From Halorarius halobius (GTDB lineage Archaea > Halobacteriota > Halobacteria > Halobacteriales > Haloarculaceae): a stretch of DNA of 64,000 bases. Position numbers and translations under genes: made by a program. Position 1 is the first letter of the stretch. Every line of letters starts with the position of its first letter. This document shows, one piece after another, positions 1-9,152 of the stretch. The notes under the pieces were generated by a model. That model made no database searches, had not been told where the DNA came from, and saw nothing but the letters and a program-made list of their open reading frames with translations. The DNA is taken from contig NZ_CP101161.1 of NCBI RefSeq assembly GCF_024298865.1, positions 889,227 to 953,226 of the forward strand. The letters run 5' to 3'.

Positions 1-540
1 GGCTTCCGCGAGGAACGCGCGGACGCGGGCGACGGAGCCGCCGTCCGCGGGGAGCCGAACCGGCTCCGCCCCCGAAACCCCGACGACGACCACCGGCTCG
101 CGGGCGGCGGCGTAGTAGCCGACGAGCGCGAGGCCGACGAGGACGCCGGCCGTCCCGCCGAGGAGCAGGGCGTCGTCGAGCAGTCGCACGAGCGCGAGCA
201 GTTGTCGGACCACCGCCAGCGTCCCCTCGAGTCCAGTCCCCCCGGGTGCGGTCACGTCCGTCGTCAGCCCGTCGACGGGAGCGACCACCCCGAACGCGAC
301 GAGGACTACGCCGACCACGAGCGCCTGCAGGGCAGACGAGAGCGCCCACGTCGGCGCGTCGGTGCCTCGCTCGACCGCGCCGACGTTCGGCCAGTCGACG
401 GCACGGAACCGCGGCTCGCCGTCGGGCCGCGCGACGAGTAGCCGGTGGCTGGTGCGAACGAGACGCGCGCCTCCGACGGTCAGTTCGTCCTCGCGCGTCT
501 CGCCGGCCAGCAGTTGCCCCTCGACGTCCACCCTGCTCAC
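1..540 (-). CDS. Membrane protein with PH-like N-terminal domain (3' partial)
   Basis: The reading frame runs off the left edge, so the C-terminus is missing; 180 residues are visible. It begins with GTG; no other start codon lies in the ten in-frame codons upstream. Residues 5-60 form a short beta-rich segment with the pattern of a bacterial PH-like membrane domain (a VEGQLLAGE start, then TSHRLLV and an acidic loop). Two hydrophobic segments follow at about 64-86 and 120-140. After the second, a new soluble segment begins (VVVVGVSG). It resembles haloarchaeal membrane proteins of unknown function; no catalytic motif is seen. Confidence 0.6.
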   Translation of the reverse strand, partial: MSRVDVEGQLLAGETREDELTVGGARLVRTSHRLLVARPDGEPRFRAVDWPNVGAVERGTDAPTWALSSALQALVVGVVLVAFGVVAPVDGLTTDVTAPGGTGLEGTLAVVRQLLALVRLLDDALLLGGTAGVLVGLALVGYYAAAREPVVVVGVSGAEPVRLPADGGSVARVRAFLAEA

Positions 541-618
541 GCCGGGGCGTCTCGCCGACGGTACGTCAACGTTGCCCGCACCCGCCAGTTACAAGCGCAC
601 CCGCAGGGTAGCGCAGGT

Positions 619-876
619 ATGGTCCAGTGCTGGCTGGTCGAGCGAACGTACAACGACCGCGACCTGGTGACGCTCGTGTACGCGACGCCCGACGGCACCC
701 GCGCGCGGACGAAGGAGGTGCCGATGACGGCCATCGCCAACGGCGGCGTCACCGTCACCGCCGCCAAGCAGATGGACGAGGCGGACCTGGAACCCGTCGA
801 CGAGACGGACCGCGACCGCTACCGCGAGGAGGTCGAGCGCGTGCGCGACTCGCACGCCCCCGACGACGAAATATAG
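619..876 (+). CDS. Small conserved-looking haloarchaeal protein (85 aa)
   Basis: An 85-residue soluble protein starting at MVQCWLVER. It is acidic at the C-terminus (an Asp/Glu/Arg-rich helix, then DDEI) and has a compact mixed alpha/beta N-terminus with one cysteine. No known motif was recognised. An upstream in-frame ATG at 445 would add 58 residues overlapping the divergent gene; the internal start is preferred because the extension looks non-coding. It lies 58 nt before the ABC exporter pair on the same strand and could be co-transcribed. Function unknown. Confidence 0.6.
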   Translation: MVQCWLVERTYNDRDLVTLVYATPDGTRARTKEVPMTAIANGGVTVTAAKQMDEADLEPVDETDRDRYREEVERVRDSHAPDDEI

Positions 877-934
877 CCTTTCCGGCCGAGGCGGGTTCTC
901 AAAGGCTTTAAGAGAGGCCCCGCAACCGGCGCCC

Positions 935-1843
935 ATGGCAGCCATCGAGTTGTCGAACGTCACCAAGCGGTTCGGTGACGTGACCGCCCTCCAGGGGCTG
1001 GACATGACCGTCGAAGAGGGCGAGGTGTTCGGCTTCCTCGGCCCGAACGGCGCCGGGAAGTCGACGACCATCAACGCGCTCCTCGACTTCGTGCGCCCGA
1101 CCAGCGGCGAGGTACGCGTGCTCGGCCACGACGCTCAGGCCGAGAGCGTCGCCATCCGCCAGCGGACGGGCGTGCTCCCCGAGGGGTTCGACACGTACGA
1201 GCGCCTGACCGCACGCCAGCACGTCGCCTTCGCCGTCGAGTCGAAGGGCGCCGACGACGACCCGGACGAACTGCTCGACCGCGTGGGTCTGGATGACGCC
1301 AAAGACCGGAAGGCCGGCGGGTTCTCCACCGGGATGACACAGCGGCTCGCGCTGGCGATGGCGCTGGTCGGCGAGCCGGACCTGCTCGTGTTAGACGAGC
1401 CCTCGACGGGGCTGGACCCGAACGGCGCCCGCGAGATGCGGTCCATCGTCCGCGAGGAGGTCGACCGCGGCGCGACGGTGTTCTTCTCCAGTCACATCCT
1501 CGGACAGGTCGAGGCGGTCTGTGACCGCGTCGGCATCCTCCGGGAGGGCGAACTCGTCGCCGTCGACTCCATCGAGGACCTGCGCCAGAAGAGCGACGCG
1601 GAGACGACCCTCGAGATAGAGGCCACGAGCGTCGGCGACGCGGAACTCGACGCGGTGCGGGCCGTCGACGGCGTCTCGGAGGCGCGGCTCGACGGCGGCA
1701 CCGTCGTCGTCTCCTGTGACAACGACGCGAAGATGGACGCGCTCGATGCACTCGAATCGGCGGGCGCGAACGTGCAGGACTTCACCACCCGCGAGGCGTC
1801 GCTGGAGGACCTGTTCGCCGCCTACACGGAGGAGGACGCATGA
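935..1843 (+). CDS. ABC-2 type exporter ATP-binding protein
   Basis: A 302-residue ABC ATPase. Walker A GPNGAGKST lies at about 36-44, a degenerate signature FSTGMTQR at about 130-137, and Walker B LLVLDEP at about 150-156. A CcmA/NatA-like C-terminal regulatory segment follows (about 215-302) and ends in SLEDLFAAYT, typical of ATPases paired with ABC-2 permeases. The stop codon overlaps the start of the permease gene (ATGA), so the two are translationally coupled. It should energise export of an unknown substrate. A TTTAA-like element about 30 nt upstream may serve as promoter. Confidence 0.9.
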   Translation: MAAIELSNVTKRFGDVTALQGLDMTVEEGEVFGFLGPNGAGKSTTINALLDFVRPTSGEVRVLGHDAQAESVAIRQRTGVLPEGFDTYERLTARQHVAFAVESKGADDDPDELLDRVGLDDAKDRKAGGFSTGMTQRLALAMALVGEPDLLVLDEPSTGLDPNGAREMRSIVREEVDRGATVFFSSHILGQVEAVCDRVGILREGELVAVDSIEDLRQKSDAETTLEIEATSVGDAELDAVRAVDGVSEARLDGGTVVVSCDNDAKMDALDALESAGANVQDFTTREASLEDLFAAYTEEDA

Positions 1844-2787
1844 CCGAGTTCGACCTCGACTCCATCGAAGCCGTCGCCAAGAAGGACTTCCGCGACGCCA
1901 TCCGGTCGCGGGCGTTGCTCGTCCTGACGACGGTGTTCGTCGTGTTCTTCGCCGCGTCGGCGTACTTCTTCGCCGACCGAATCCAGAAACAGCTCCAGCA
2001 GGTCGCCAACAGTTCGAACGTCTCGCAGGCGGAGGCCGCCCAGCAGATACAGCAGGGGCTCACCTCCGACGCGTTCCTCACGGCGCTGACGCAGGTGACC
2101 CGTCTGCTGATTCCGCTGACGGCCATCGTCGTCGCCTACGCCGCGCTGGTGGGCGAACGCGAGTCCGGGACGCTGAAGCTACTGCTCGCGCTCCCCCACT
2201 CGCGGCTCGACGCCGTGCTCGGGAAGTTCGCCGGCCGGAGCGCCGTCGTCACGGCGCCCGTCCTGCTCGGCTTCCTCGTCGCCGCGCCGGTGTTCCCCAT
2301 CCTCGGCGTCGAGTTCCACGCGGTGAACTACCTGCTGTTCGCGGCCGCGACGGCGTTCATCGGCGTCGTGTTCGTCGCGCTGTCGGTCGGCGTCAGCGCC
2401 GCCGCACCGACGAACCGCCGCTCGGTCGTCACCGTCGTCGGCCTGTACGCCCTCTTCACCCTGCTGTGGGGGCAGTTCACCACCGCCGTCGTGCAACAGG
2501 TGTCACAGAACACCGACATCGGGAACACGGCGCTGGCGAAACTGTTCCTGGTCGTCAAGCATCTGAACCCGGTTGGGACGTACCAGTCGCTTGTCGCCAG
2601 CATCGGTCAGGCCGAACTCCAGGCGCGGGTCAGCCTCATCGGCGGCCTACAGGGCCGGTTCATCGCACAGGAACTCGGTGAGGTCCCCATCTACCTCACC
2701 GACGGCGCGCTCGTCGTCTACCTCCTGGTGTGGATAGTCGTCCCGCTCGTGGCCGGCTACTACGCGTTCGAGCGGGCGGACCTGTAG
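1840..2787 (+). CDS. ABC-2 type exporter permease (NosY-like)
   Basis: A 315-residue integral membrane protein with about six hydrophobic segments (roughly residues 24-46, 88-115, 130-160, 165-190, 195-215 and 282-308). A Gln/Ser-rich extracytoplasmic loop lies between the first two. The VGERESGTLKLLLALPHSR segment after the second helix is the hallmark of ABC-2/NosY-type permeases. It overlaps the ATPase gene by 4 nt and forms a two-gene exporter with it. Substrate not predictable; copper-, drug- or lipid-related roles are possible for this family. Confidence 0.88.
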   Translation: MTEFDLDSIEAVAKKDFRDAIRSRALLVLTTVFVVFFAASAYFFADRIQKQLQQVANSSNVSQAEAAQQIQQGLTSDAFLTALTQVTRLLIPLTAIVVAYAALVGERESGTLKLLLALPHSRLDAVLGKFAGRSAVVTAPVLLGFLVAAPVFPILGVEFHAVNYLLFAAATAFIGVVFVALSVGVSAAAPTNRRSVVTVVGLYALFTLLWGQFTTAVVQQVSQNTDIGNTALAKLFLVVKHLNPVGTYQSLVASIGQAELQARVSLIGGLQGRFIAQELGEVPIYLTDGALVVYLLVWIVVPLVAGYYAFERADL

Positions 2788-2853
2788 CTCCACGCGAAAC
2801 AGGGGGCTACCTGGTAGCTATCCGTCGCCGACTGGAAAACGAAGCGAACGCGG

Positions 2854-3888
2854 TTACTCGGGCTTCAGCCCCTCGTTCTGGACGCGCATCACGGCCTCGC
2901 CGTCGGGGAGGTTCGGCGCGTCGACCAGCCGGACGATGCGCTTGTCGTTCTTCGACTTCTTCAGGTAGAGTCGGAACGTCGACTTGTGGCCGAGGATGTT
3001 GCCGCCGATGGGCTTGGTCGGGTCACCGAAGAACGCGTCGGGGTTCGACTGCACCTGGTTGGTGACCACGACCGCCGAGTTGTAGAGGTTGCCCACCCGG
3101 TCGAGGTCGTGGAGGTGCTTGTTGAGCTTCTGCTGGCGGTCCGCGAGTTCGCCCCGGCCGACGTACTCCGCGCGGAAGTGGGCGGTAAGCGAGTCGACAC
3201 ACAGCAGGCGAACCGGGTACTCGTCTTCCTCGTGTTCCTTCGCTATCTCCTGGGCCTTCTCCGCGAGCAGTATCTGGTGGTTGGAGTTGAACGCCTTCGC
3301 GACGTGTATCTTGTCGAGGAACTCGTCGACGAGCGCCGCCAGCGCCTCCTCGTCGCCGGCGTCGCCGTCGATGTCGCGGTCCTCCATGGCGGCCTCGATG
3401 ACCTCGTCGTCGAGCCCGCGGACCATCTCGTCGATTCGCTCGGGGCGGAACGTGTCCTCGGAGTCGATGAACACACAGCGGCCCGCGAGCCCGCCGGCCT
3501 CCTCGGGGAGCTGGACGTTCACCGCGAGCTGGTGGGTGACCTGCGACTTGCCGGCGCCGAACTCGCCGTACACCTCGGTGATGGACTGGGTCTCGACGCC
3601 CCCGCCGAGGAGGTCGTCGATCTCGGGCACGAGCCACTCCAGTTTGCCGATGCGCTCGCGGCGGTCGAGCACGTCCGACCCGGTCTCGAAGCCGCCGATG
3701 TCGGCGGCGTCGCGGGCCGCGTTGATGATGTCGGAGGCCGACGACTCGCCCACGTCGGCCTTGTTCGACAGCTCCGCGGGGGAGGCGACCGCGATGGACT
3801 GGAAGGAGTCGTAGCCGTTGTCCTTGAGCTTGTCCGCCGTCGCCGGCCCGACGCCGGGCAGGTCCTCGAGTTCGGCTTGTGCTGCCAT
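2854..3888 (-). CDS. radA: DNA repair and recombination protein RadA
   Basis: Archaeal Rad51/RecA recombinase, 344 residues, which forms ATP-dependent filaments on single-stranded DNA for strand exchange. Residues 5-60 hold the helix-hairpin-helix N-terminal domain ([12 protein letters not shown]). The polymerisation motif region and the RecA core follow, with Walker [10 protein letters not shown] at 108-116 and Walker [10 protein letters not shown]. The C-terminus carries the DNA-binding loops and the FRLYLKKSK motif. Length and order match haloarchaeal RadA, and no intein interrupts it. The TATA-like element 25-31 nt upstream supports a leaderless transcript from this ATG. Confidence 0.97.
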   Translation of the reverse strand: MAAQAELEDLPGVGPATADKLKDNGYDSFQSIAVASPAELSNKADVGESSASDIINAARDAADIGGFETGSDVLDRRERIGKLEWLVPEIDDLLGGGVETQSITEVYGEFGAGKSQVTHQLAVNVQLPEEAGGLAGRCVFIDSEDTFRPERIDEMVRGLDDEVIEAAMEDRDIDGDAGDEEALAALVDEFLDKIHVAKAFNSNHQILLAEKAQEIAKEHEEDEYPVRLLCVDSLTAHFRAEYVGRGELADRQQKLNKHLHDLDRVGNLYNSAVVVTNQVQSNPDAFFGDPTKPIGGNILGHKSTFRLYLKKSKNDKRIVRLVDAPNLPDGEAVMRVQNEGLKPE

Positions 3889-3912
3889 ATCCGGTCGTTG
3901 TGCGGCCCACGG

Positions 3913-3919
3913 TATAAAG
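3913..3919 (-). promoter_or_regulatory. TATA-like box of radA
   Basis: On the minus strand this reads CTTTATA, centred about 28 nt before the radA ATG. That spacing places transcription initiation at or within a few bases of the start codon, as in leaderless haloarchaeal mRNAs. Confidence 0.6.
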
Positions 3920-4020
3920 TCTCGTTAACAGCGTGGTGAAACTGTAACCGCACGACACGAGAGGGAAGATTCGAGCGTCTGACGAAGGGTTTTACCCGGA
4001 AGCGGCGCGAGGGGTCGGTC

Positions 4021-4656
4021 TCAGGCCGCGTCGAGCGATGCCCCCCACGGCCGGGCATCACCCTCGGGCCACAGCGGGTACCAGTAGGACTTGTCGTCCT
4101 CGACGGCGAGTTCGCCGTCCAGCACGGATTCGAGTTTGAACTCCGCCGCCGAGTCGCGCTCGCGGCCCCCCGTCGGCACGAACGGGTAGTAGCGACCACG
4201 GCGAAACGAATAAATCCAGTAGGCGGCCTCGCCCGCGGGCGTCTCGCGCTCTCGCTCGAACGCGAACACGGCCGCGAGCAGGCGGGAGCCGAATCCGCTC
4301 TCCATCATCGTGTCGGCGGCGAAGTGGACGCTCGTCACCAGGTCCTCGAAGTCGTCGTCCGCGAGCACGACCCAGTCGTAGCCGTGGGCGTCGGTGCGGA
4401 ACTCGAACCGGGTTCCGGTCTCGGCCTCGCCGGCGTCCAGCACCGCGGCTACCTCCTCGCGCGCGTCGCCGAACGCCGTCGAATCGACCTCCGAGAAGCA
4501 CAGTGCCGCCTCGCCGGCCGGTGCGTAATCGAGGTCCGCGGCCATCGTGACGTACCCCGTCGAGAGCGCGAACAGGTCCTCCGGGTCGGCCCCCCGGGTG
4601 GCGTCTGCCTCCGCCGCCAGCCCCAGCGCCTCCCGCACGGTGTCGAAGATACCCAT
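4021..4656 (-). CDS. pspAB: PspA-associated protein PspAB
   Basis: A 211-residue soluble protein. The N-terminal segment DLFALSTGYVTM followed by GEAALCFSEVD matches the PspAB family, found beside PspA-type membrane-stress genes in actinobacteria and archaea. The C-terminus has an aromatic-rich stretch (AYWIYSFRRGRYYPF). No PspA gene is visible in this window, so the partner would be elsewhere. It is convergent with nothing and lies 132 nt from the divergently oriented end of radA on the same strand. The biochemical role of the family is not established; a link to membrane stress is inferred from the family name only. Confidence 0.72.
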   Translation of the reverse strand: MGIFDTVREALGLAAEADATRGADPEDLFALSTGYVTMAADLDYAPAGEAALCFSEVDSTAFGDAREEVAAVLDAGEAETGTRFEFRTDAHGYDWVVLADDDFEDLVTSVHFAADTMMESGFGSRLLAAVFAFERERETPAGEAAYWIYSFRRGRYYPFVPTGGRERDSAAEFKLESVLDGELAVEDDKSYWYPLWPEGDARPWGASLDAA

Positions 4657-4693
4657 ACCAGACGTGGGGGCGACGGCCGCTAAAACGGTGCGG

Positions 4694-5260
4694 TCAGTCC
4701 TCGACGCCCTTCGAGACGCCCGCGCGGAGGTACTTCTCGGGACAGGTCCAGTGGGCCTTCCGCCCCCGCTCCGAGTCGGGGTCGAAGTCGGCCGAGCAGA
4801 GCCGCCGCTGTTCGCTCCGGACGACCGTCCGCTCGTCGGCGTCGCTTGCGGACCCCCGCTCGCGGACGACCACCCGCTCGGGCAACTCGTCGGCGAACGC
4901 GAACCGGGCGCGGTAGTGGCTCGCGGCCATGTCGGCCGTACAGCCCAGCGACGGGAACCCCCCCTTCTCGACGGAGTCGAACGTCGCGTGGAGGGTGTCG
5001 GCGTCGGCGTCGTACCGCGCCTCGGTGACGCCGATGCGGTTGCAACTGCTCGACCCGTAGTACATGAACCCCTGCACGAACACCGCGCCGGCGTCGTCGT
5101 CCCACGACACGACGATGGGGCGGGTCCGGCGCTCGCGCCGCGGGTCGAACTCCGGGTCGAGGCTCGTGTCGATCAGCCCCGAGCGGTCGAGCGCCGAACA
5201 GCCAGCGAGCGCCGTCGCGCCCGCGGCCCCGGCCGCCTGCAGGAGGTCGCGGCGTCTCAT
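4694..5260 (-). CDS. Haloarchaeal twin-arginine lipoprotein, unknown function
   Basis: A 188-residue exported protein. The leader has MRRRDLL, a short hydrophobic core rich in Ala/Gly and the lipobox LAGC at about residues 18-21, so it is probably a Tat-exported lipoprotein anchored on the outer face of the membrane. The mature part has several cysteines and no recognisable domain. The start overlaps the stop of the upstream propeller lipoprotein gene by 4 nt (ATGA), so the pair should be one translational unit. The linkage suggests a joint role at the cell surface. Confidence 0.72.
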   Translation of the reverse strand: MRRRDLLQAAGAAGATALAGCSALDRSGLIDTSLDPEFDPRRERRTRPIVVSWDDDAGAVFVQGFMYYGSSSCNRIGVTEARYDADADTLHATFDSVEKGGFPSLGCTADMAASHYRARFAFADELPERVVVRERGSASDADERTVVRSEQRRLCSADFDPDSERGRKAHWTCPEKYLRAGVSKGVED

Positions 5261-6492
5261 GCCCCACCCCCGAGCGCGTAGAGGCGCTCGTCCGCGCTCG
5301 TGACGAACACGTGGCCGTCGACGACGGCCGGCGCGGCGCGTATCGCCCGACGCGTGGAGAACTCCCAGCGCCGCTCGCCCTCGATTGGGTCGAGCGCGTA
5401 CAGGAACGAGTCAGCACAGCCGACGTACACCGCGTCCTCGCCGACCGCGGGCTGGCCGGGCATCGCGTTCCACCCCCAGAACGACCAGTCGGCCTCGCCC
5501 GTCCCGGCGTCGACGGCGTACAGGCGGCCGTCGCCGTGGGCGACGTACACCGTCCCGTCGCCGACGGCGGGGGGCGCGTCGACGGCCGGCTGTCGGGGCT
5601 CGGCGTCGCCGCCGAACCCCTCGTACGTCACCGTCGTCCCGGGGTCGAACCGCCACGCGCGCTCGCCGTCGGCCAGTCGGACGGCGTGGACGGAGCCATC
5701 GTCGAGGCCGACGTACGCCCGGCCGCCGCCCGCGCTGACGCCCGAGGGGTCGCCCTCGACGCTCTCGTCGTCCGTCGCCTCCGGGTCGAGGTCGTACTGC
5801 CAGCGCTCCTCGCCGGAGGCGGCGTCGAGACCGCGGAGCACGCCCGGGTCGTCGTCGCGTGCGGCGGCGACGACGACGGTGTCGCCGGCGAGTGCCACCG
5901 GCCCGGGGAGCCACTCGCCGACCTCGGTGCGCCACGCACGGGAGCCGTCCGCGAGCGCACGGGCCTCGACGCTCCCGGTCTCGGCGACGCCGTAGTAGAG
6001 GATGCCGTCCCGGAGCGTCGGCGCGGAGATGCCGTCGCCCGGCCGCTCCGTCCACTGCTCGTCGCCCGTCGCCGCGTCGAACGCGCGGAGGACGCCACCG
6101 AACCCGGCGACGACCGTGCCGTCACCGACCGCGGCCGCGCTGTCGTTGAACCGCTGGTCCTCGGGGATGTCGACACGCCAGTCCTCGTCGCCCGAGGCCG
6201 CGTCGAACGCGACGAACCGGTCGAGGCCGCCGAGGAACACCCGGCCGCCCGCGACCACGGGCGACTGGTCGAGCGGCAACCCGAGCGAGGCGTCCCACTG
6301 GAGGGCGACGTCCTCGACGGGGCCGCGAGCGTCCGTGGCGCTGGCGTTCGTCGCCGTCCGGCCGTACTGGGGCCACGCGCCGGTGACGCGCTGGCTCGCA
6401 CCGGCCGAACAGCCGGCCAGCGCCGCGACACCGGCGGCGCCGACCGCCGAGAGCATGCGTCGTCTGGAGGGCATTACCCGGTCCGTCGTCAC
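5257..6492 (-). CDS. PQQ-like beta-propeller lipoprotein
   Basis: A 411-residue exported protein with a Tat-type leader (SRRRMLS then a hydrophobic stretch) and a lipobox LAGC near residue 28. The rest consists of about seven repeats with the PQQ-propeller signature (for example LDAASGEERWQYDL, VDAGTGEADWSFWG and LDPIEGERRWEF), like BamB/YncE-type propellers. These proteins usually act as extracellular scaffolds rather than enzymes. It is first gene of a two-gene operon with the downstream 188-aa lipoprotein. Confidence 0.88.
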   Translation of the reverse strand: MTTDRVMPSRRRMLSAVGAAGVAALAGCSAGASQRVTGAWPQYGRTATNASATDARGPVEDVALQWDASLGLPLDQSPVVAGGRVFLGGLDRFVAFDAASGDEDWRVDIPEDQRFNDSAAAVGDGTVVAGFGGVLRAFDAATGDEQWTERPGDGISAPTLRDGILYYGVAETGSVEARALADGSRAWRTEVGEWLPGPVALAGDTVVVAAARDDDPGVLRGLDAASGEERWQYDLDPEATDDESVEGDPSGVSAGGGRAYVGLDDGSVHAVRLADGERAWRFDPGTTVTYEGFGGDAEPRQPAVDAPPAVGDGTVYVAHGDGRLYAVDAGTGEADWSFWGWNAMPGQPAVGEDAVYVGCADSFLYALDPIEGERRWEFSTRRAIRAAPAVVDGHVFVTSADERLYALGGGA

Positions 6493-6534
6493 CCCCGAGA
6501 AAAGGTCTTGTGACCGGTCAAACGGCCGCTTGCG

Positions 6535-7416
6535 TCACGCCGTCTCCAGTTCGCGTTCGAGGTCGCGCAGGCGCTCGACCCGCTTCTCGGTCGAGGGGTG
6601 CGTCGAGAACAGGCGGCCGACGACCCCCGAGCGAATGGGAATGATGAAGAACGCGTTCATCTCCGCCTCCTCGCGGAGGTCCTCCTTGGGTACCTGGTCC
6701 ATCTCGCCGGAGATTTTCAGCAGGGCCGACGCGAGCGCCGACGGCTTGCCGGTGATGACCGCGCCGCCGCGGTCGGCGGCGAACTCCCGGTAGCGCGACA
6801 GCGCGCGGATGAGCAGGAAGGAGACTATCCACACCACGAGCGACGCGAGGATGGCGACGATGACCGGCGCCTGGTTGCCGTTGCGGCCGCGGCCGCCGCC
6901 GAACAGCCACCCCCACCGGACGATGAGGAACGCAATCGTGGAGAGGAACGACGCGATGGTCATCACCATCACGTCGCGGTTCTTGACGTGGGCGAGTTCG
7001 TGGGCGATGACCCCCTCGAGTTCCTCCTCGTTCAGCGTGTTCATGATGCCCGTCGTCACGCAGACGGCCGCGCTCTTCTGCGAGCGGCCGGTGGCGAAGG
7101 CGTTGGGGACCTTCGAGTCCGCGACGGCGACCGTCGGCTTCGGCAGGTCGGCCTGCTGTGAGAGCCGCGAGACGGTCGCGTGCAGTTGCGGGTACTCCTG
7201 CTCGCTCACCTCGCGGGCCCCCATCGAGTAGAGCGCGAGTTTGTCCGAGAAGAAGAACTGCGCACCGAGGAACAGCGCCATCACGACGAGGATGGGAAAC
7301 AGCCGGTCGGTGAAGAACACCGCCATCACCCCGACGAAGGCGATGTAGAGGGCGAACAGCAGGAACATAGTGAGGACCATCCTGCCGCGAAGCCCCCAGT
7401 CCGTCTTCCACTTCAT
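6535..7416 (-). CDS. htpX: HtpX-like zinc metalloprotease (M48 family)
   Basis: A 293-residue membrane protease. Two transmembrane segments lie at about 13-33 and 38-56. The zinc site HELAH is at 139-143, and the third ligand is the Glu of EFAADR at about 211. Two more hydrophobic segments sit between them. HtpX proteins degrade misfolded membrane proteins. The frame remains open upstream, but the ATG at 7416 gives the family length (MKWKTDWGLR) and has a TATA-like element 23-29 nt before it. Confidence 0.93.
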   Translation of the reverse strand: MKWKTDWGLRGRMVLTMFLLFALYIAFVGVMAVFFTDRLFPILVVMALFLGAQFFFSDKLALYSMGAREVSEQEYPQLHATVSRLSQQADLPKPTVAVADSKVPNAFATGRSQKSAAVCVTTGIMNTLNEEELEGVIAHELAHVKNRDVMVMTIASFLSTIAFLIVRWGWLFGGGRGRNGNQAPVIVAILASLVVWIVSFLLIRALSRYREFAADRGGAVITGKPSALASALLKISGEMDQVPKEDLREEAEMNAFFIIPIRSGVVGRLFSTHPSTEKRVERLRDLERELETA

Positions 7417-7438
7417 ACCCGTACTGGGCGGCGAACGA

Positions 7439-7445
7439 ATATAGT
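7439..7445 (-). promoter_or_regulatory. TATA-like box of htpX
   Basis: On the minus strand the element reads CTATATT, 23-29 nt before the chosen ATG. It supports that start over longer in-frame alternatives, because it would give a leaderless message. Confidence 0.55.
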
Positions 7446-7460
7446 CCTCCCGCCGGCCAG

Positions 7461-9071
7461 TCACCGCCCCGCGACGGTGCCGTCCTTCCGGGGCTCGGTC
7501 GCCCCCGAGAGCACGCCCTCGGCGTTCCGGCGAACGAACTGCGCGCCGCCGAACATCCCCGGCCGGAGCACCGAGAGGTCGTGGCCGCGCCGCGCGAGCG
7601 CGTTCTGGAGGCCGGCGTCGGTTCGGGCCTCGACCGCCAGTCGCCCGTTCTCGCGGTAGCGCCACCGCGGCGCGTCCAGCGCCTGCTGGGGCGTCATGCC
7701 GCGGTCGACGAGGTTCGAGACCACCTGCACGTGGCCCTGTGGCTGCATGAACCCGCCCATCACGCCGAACGCCGCCCAGTCGTCGGGGCCGAACTCCAGC
7801 AGGCCGGGGATGAGCGTGTGGAACGGGCGCTTGCCGGGTTCCAGCCGGTTCGGGTGGTCGGGGTCGAGCGAGAAGGAGGCCCCGCGGTTCTGGAGGGCGA
7901 TGCCGGTGTCGCCCGCGACCAGCCCCGACCCGAAGCCGGCGAACCGGGAGTTGATGTACGAGACGACGTTGCCCGCCTCGTCGGCGACACACAGCAGGAC
8001 GGTGTCGGCGTCCTCCGCGCCGGTCCCCCGCATGAGGGTTACGTCGCTCGCCTCGTCGGTCACCTCGCTCGCGCGCTCGCGGGCCCACTCGTCGGCGTTC
8101 AGCGGCGGCACGTCCTCGTAGTCGGGGTCGGTGACGTAGCGGTGGCCGTCGTGGAACGCCCGCTTGGTCGCCTCGACGAACCGGTGGACCCGTTCGGCGC
8201 CCTCCCGACTGCCGGCGTCGAGTTCCGACGCGACGTTCAGCGCCTCGAGCGCGACGAGCCCCTGGTTGTTCGGCGGGAGTTCGTACACCTCGACTCCCTC
8301 GTACGTCGTCGAGATGGGGTCGATGAACTCCGGTTGGAAGGCGGCGAGGTCCTCGACGGTGAGGAACCCGCCCGCGTCCTGCACCTCCCCGGCGATGGCC
8401 TCCGCGACGTCGCCCTCGTACACCACGTCCGCACCCTCGTCGGCGATGCGTTCGAGGGTGGCCCCGAGTTCCGGCAGGCGGACGCGCTCGCCGGGTTCGG
8501 GGGCGCGCTCGCCGGCCACGAGATACGCCTCGCGGGCGTGGTCGGCGTCGAACAGGTCCGCGCCGTGTGTCCACGCGTCCGCGACGACCGGCGATGCGGG
8601 GTAGCCCTCCGTCGCGTAGCGGATGGCCGGCCCGAGCGCGTCGGCCAGCGTCAGCCGGCCCAACTCGCGGACGGTGGCCTCCCAGCCGCGTGCGGTGCCG
8701 GGGACGGTGACGGTGTGGGGGCCGCGGAACGGCATCTCCGCGTCCCTCGGGGCCGCCTCGCCCGCGACGGCCTCGCTGACGCGCTCGCGGGTCGCGCCCG
8801 AGGGCGCGCCGCCGCACGACCGCATCGCGCCCACCTCGCCGTCGGCGGTGCGGTACAGCGCGAACACGTCGCCGCCGAGTCCCGTGGAGGTGGGTTCGAC
8901 GACGTTGAGCGCGGCCGCGGTGGCGACGGCCGCGTCGAAGACGTTGCCGCCCGCGTCGAGGACGTCCAGGCCGGCGGTCGCGGCCAGTGGCTGGCTCGTG
9001 GCGACCATCCCCCGGTCGCCGTAGACGGTCGACCGCCGCGAGCCGAAGTCGTCGACTGCGTGTCGGTCCAT
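7461..9071 (-). CDS. ggt: Gamma-glutamyltransferase family protein (Ntn hydrolase)
   Basis: A 536-residue protein resembling the YwrD branch of gamma-glutamyltransferases, which self-cleave to expose an N-terminal threonine nucleophile. The predicted nucleophile is Thr357 in ADTVLLCVAD. The downstream region has GFGSGLVA, LQNRG and the FHTLIPG segment typical of the family. The N-terminus has GMVATSQPLA and the GGNVFDAAVA motif. No export signal is visible, so it is probably cytoplasmic. Haloarchaea use gamma-glutamylcysteine as a thiol, so a role in its turnover is plausible, but this is inference. A glutamate-cysteine ligase-like gene lies 46 kb away. Confidence 0.88.
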   Translation of the reverse strand: MDRHAVDDFGSRRSTVYGDRGMVATSQPLAATAGLDVLDAGGNVFDAAVATAAALNVVEPTSTGLGGDVFALYRTADGEVGAMRSCGGAPSGATRERVSEAVAGEAAPRDAEMPFRGPHTVTVPGTARGWEATVRELGRLTLADALGPAIRYATEGYPASPVVADAWTHGADLFDADHAREAYLVAGERAPEPGERVRLPELGATLERIADEGADVVYEGDVAEAIAGEVQDAGGFLTVEDLAAFQPEFIDPISTTYEGVEVYELPPNNQGLVALEALNVASELDAGSREGAERVHRFVEATKRAFHDGHRYVTDPDYEDVPPLNADEWARERASEVTDEASDVTLMRGTGAEDADTVLLCVADEAGNVVSYINSRFAGFGSGLVAGDTGIALQNRGASFSLDPDHPNRLEPGKRPFHTLIPGLLEFGPDDWAAFGVMGGFMQPQGHVQVVSNLVDRGMTPQQALDAPRWRYRENGRLAVEARTDAGLQNALARRGHDLSVLRPGMFGGAQFVRRNAEGVLSGATEPRKDGTVAGR

Positions 9072-9121
9072 GCCGGGGCGTCCGGCCGCCGGCCGTTTAG
9101 CTGTCGGGGTCGGACGTGCAG

Positions 9122-9127
9122 TTTAAA
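9122..9127 (+). promoter_or_regulatory. TATA-like box of the NMD3-Taw2 pair
   Basis: TTTAAA, 26-31 nt before the ATG at 9153, consistent with a leaderless transcript for the overlapping gene pair. Confidence 0.55.
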
Positions 9128-9152
9128 CGCGAGAACGCCCCACGCCACAGTA

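Noticed and set aside
4680-5417. Overlapping alternative minus-strand frame around the 188-aa lipoprotein gene
   Set aside because: Arg/Pro-rich shadow frame with no leader; the lipoprotein frame has Tat leader and lipobox.
7581-9152. A long plus-strand frame, open in phase with the NMD3 gene, antisense to gamma-glutamyltransferase
   Set aside because: Its sequence is rich in Arg, Val and Gly with no protein pattern, as expected for the antisense frame of a high-GC gene. The minus-strand frame has the full enzyme motifs.
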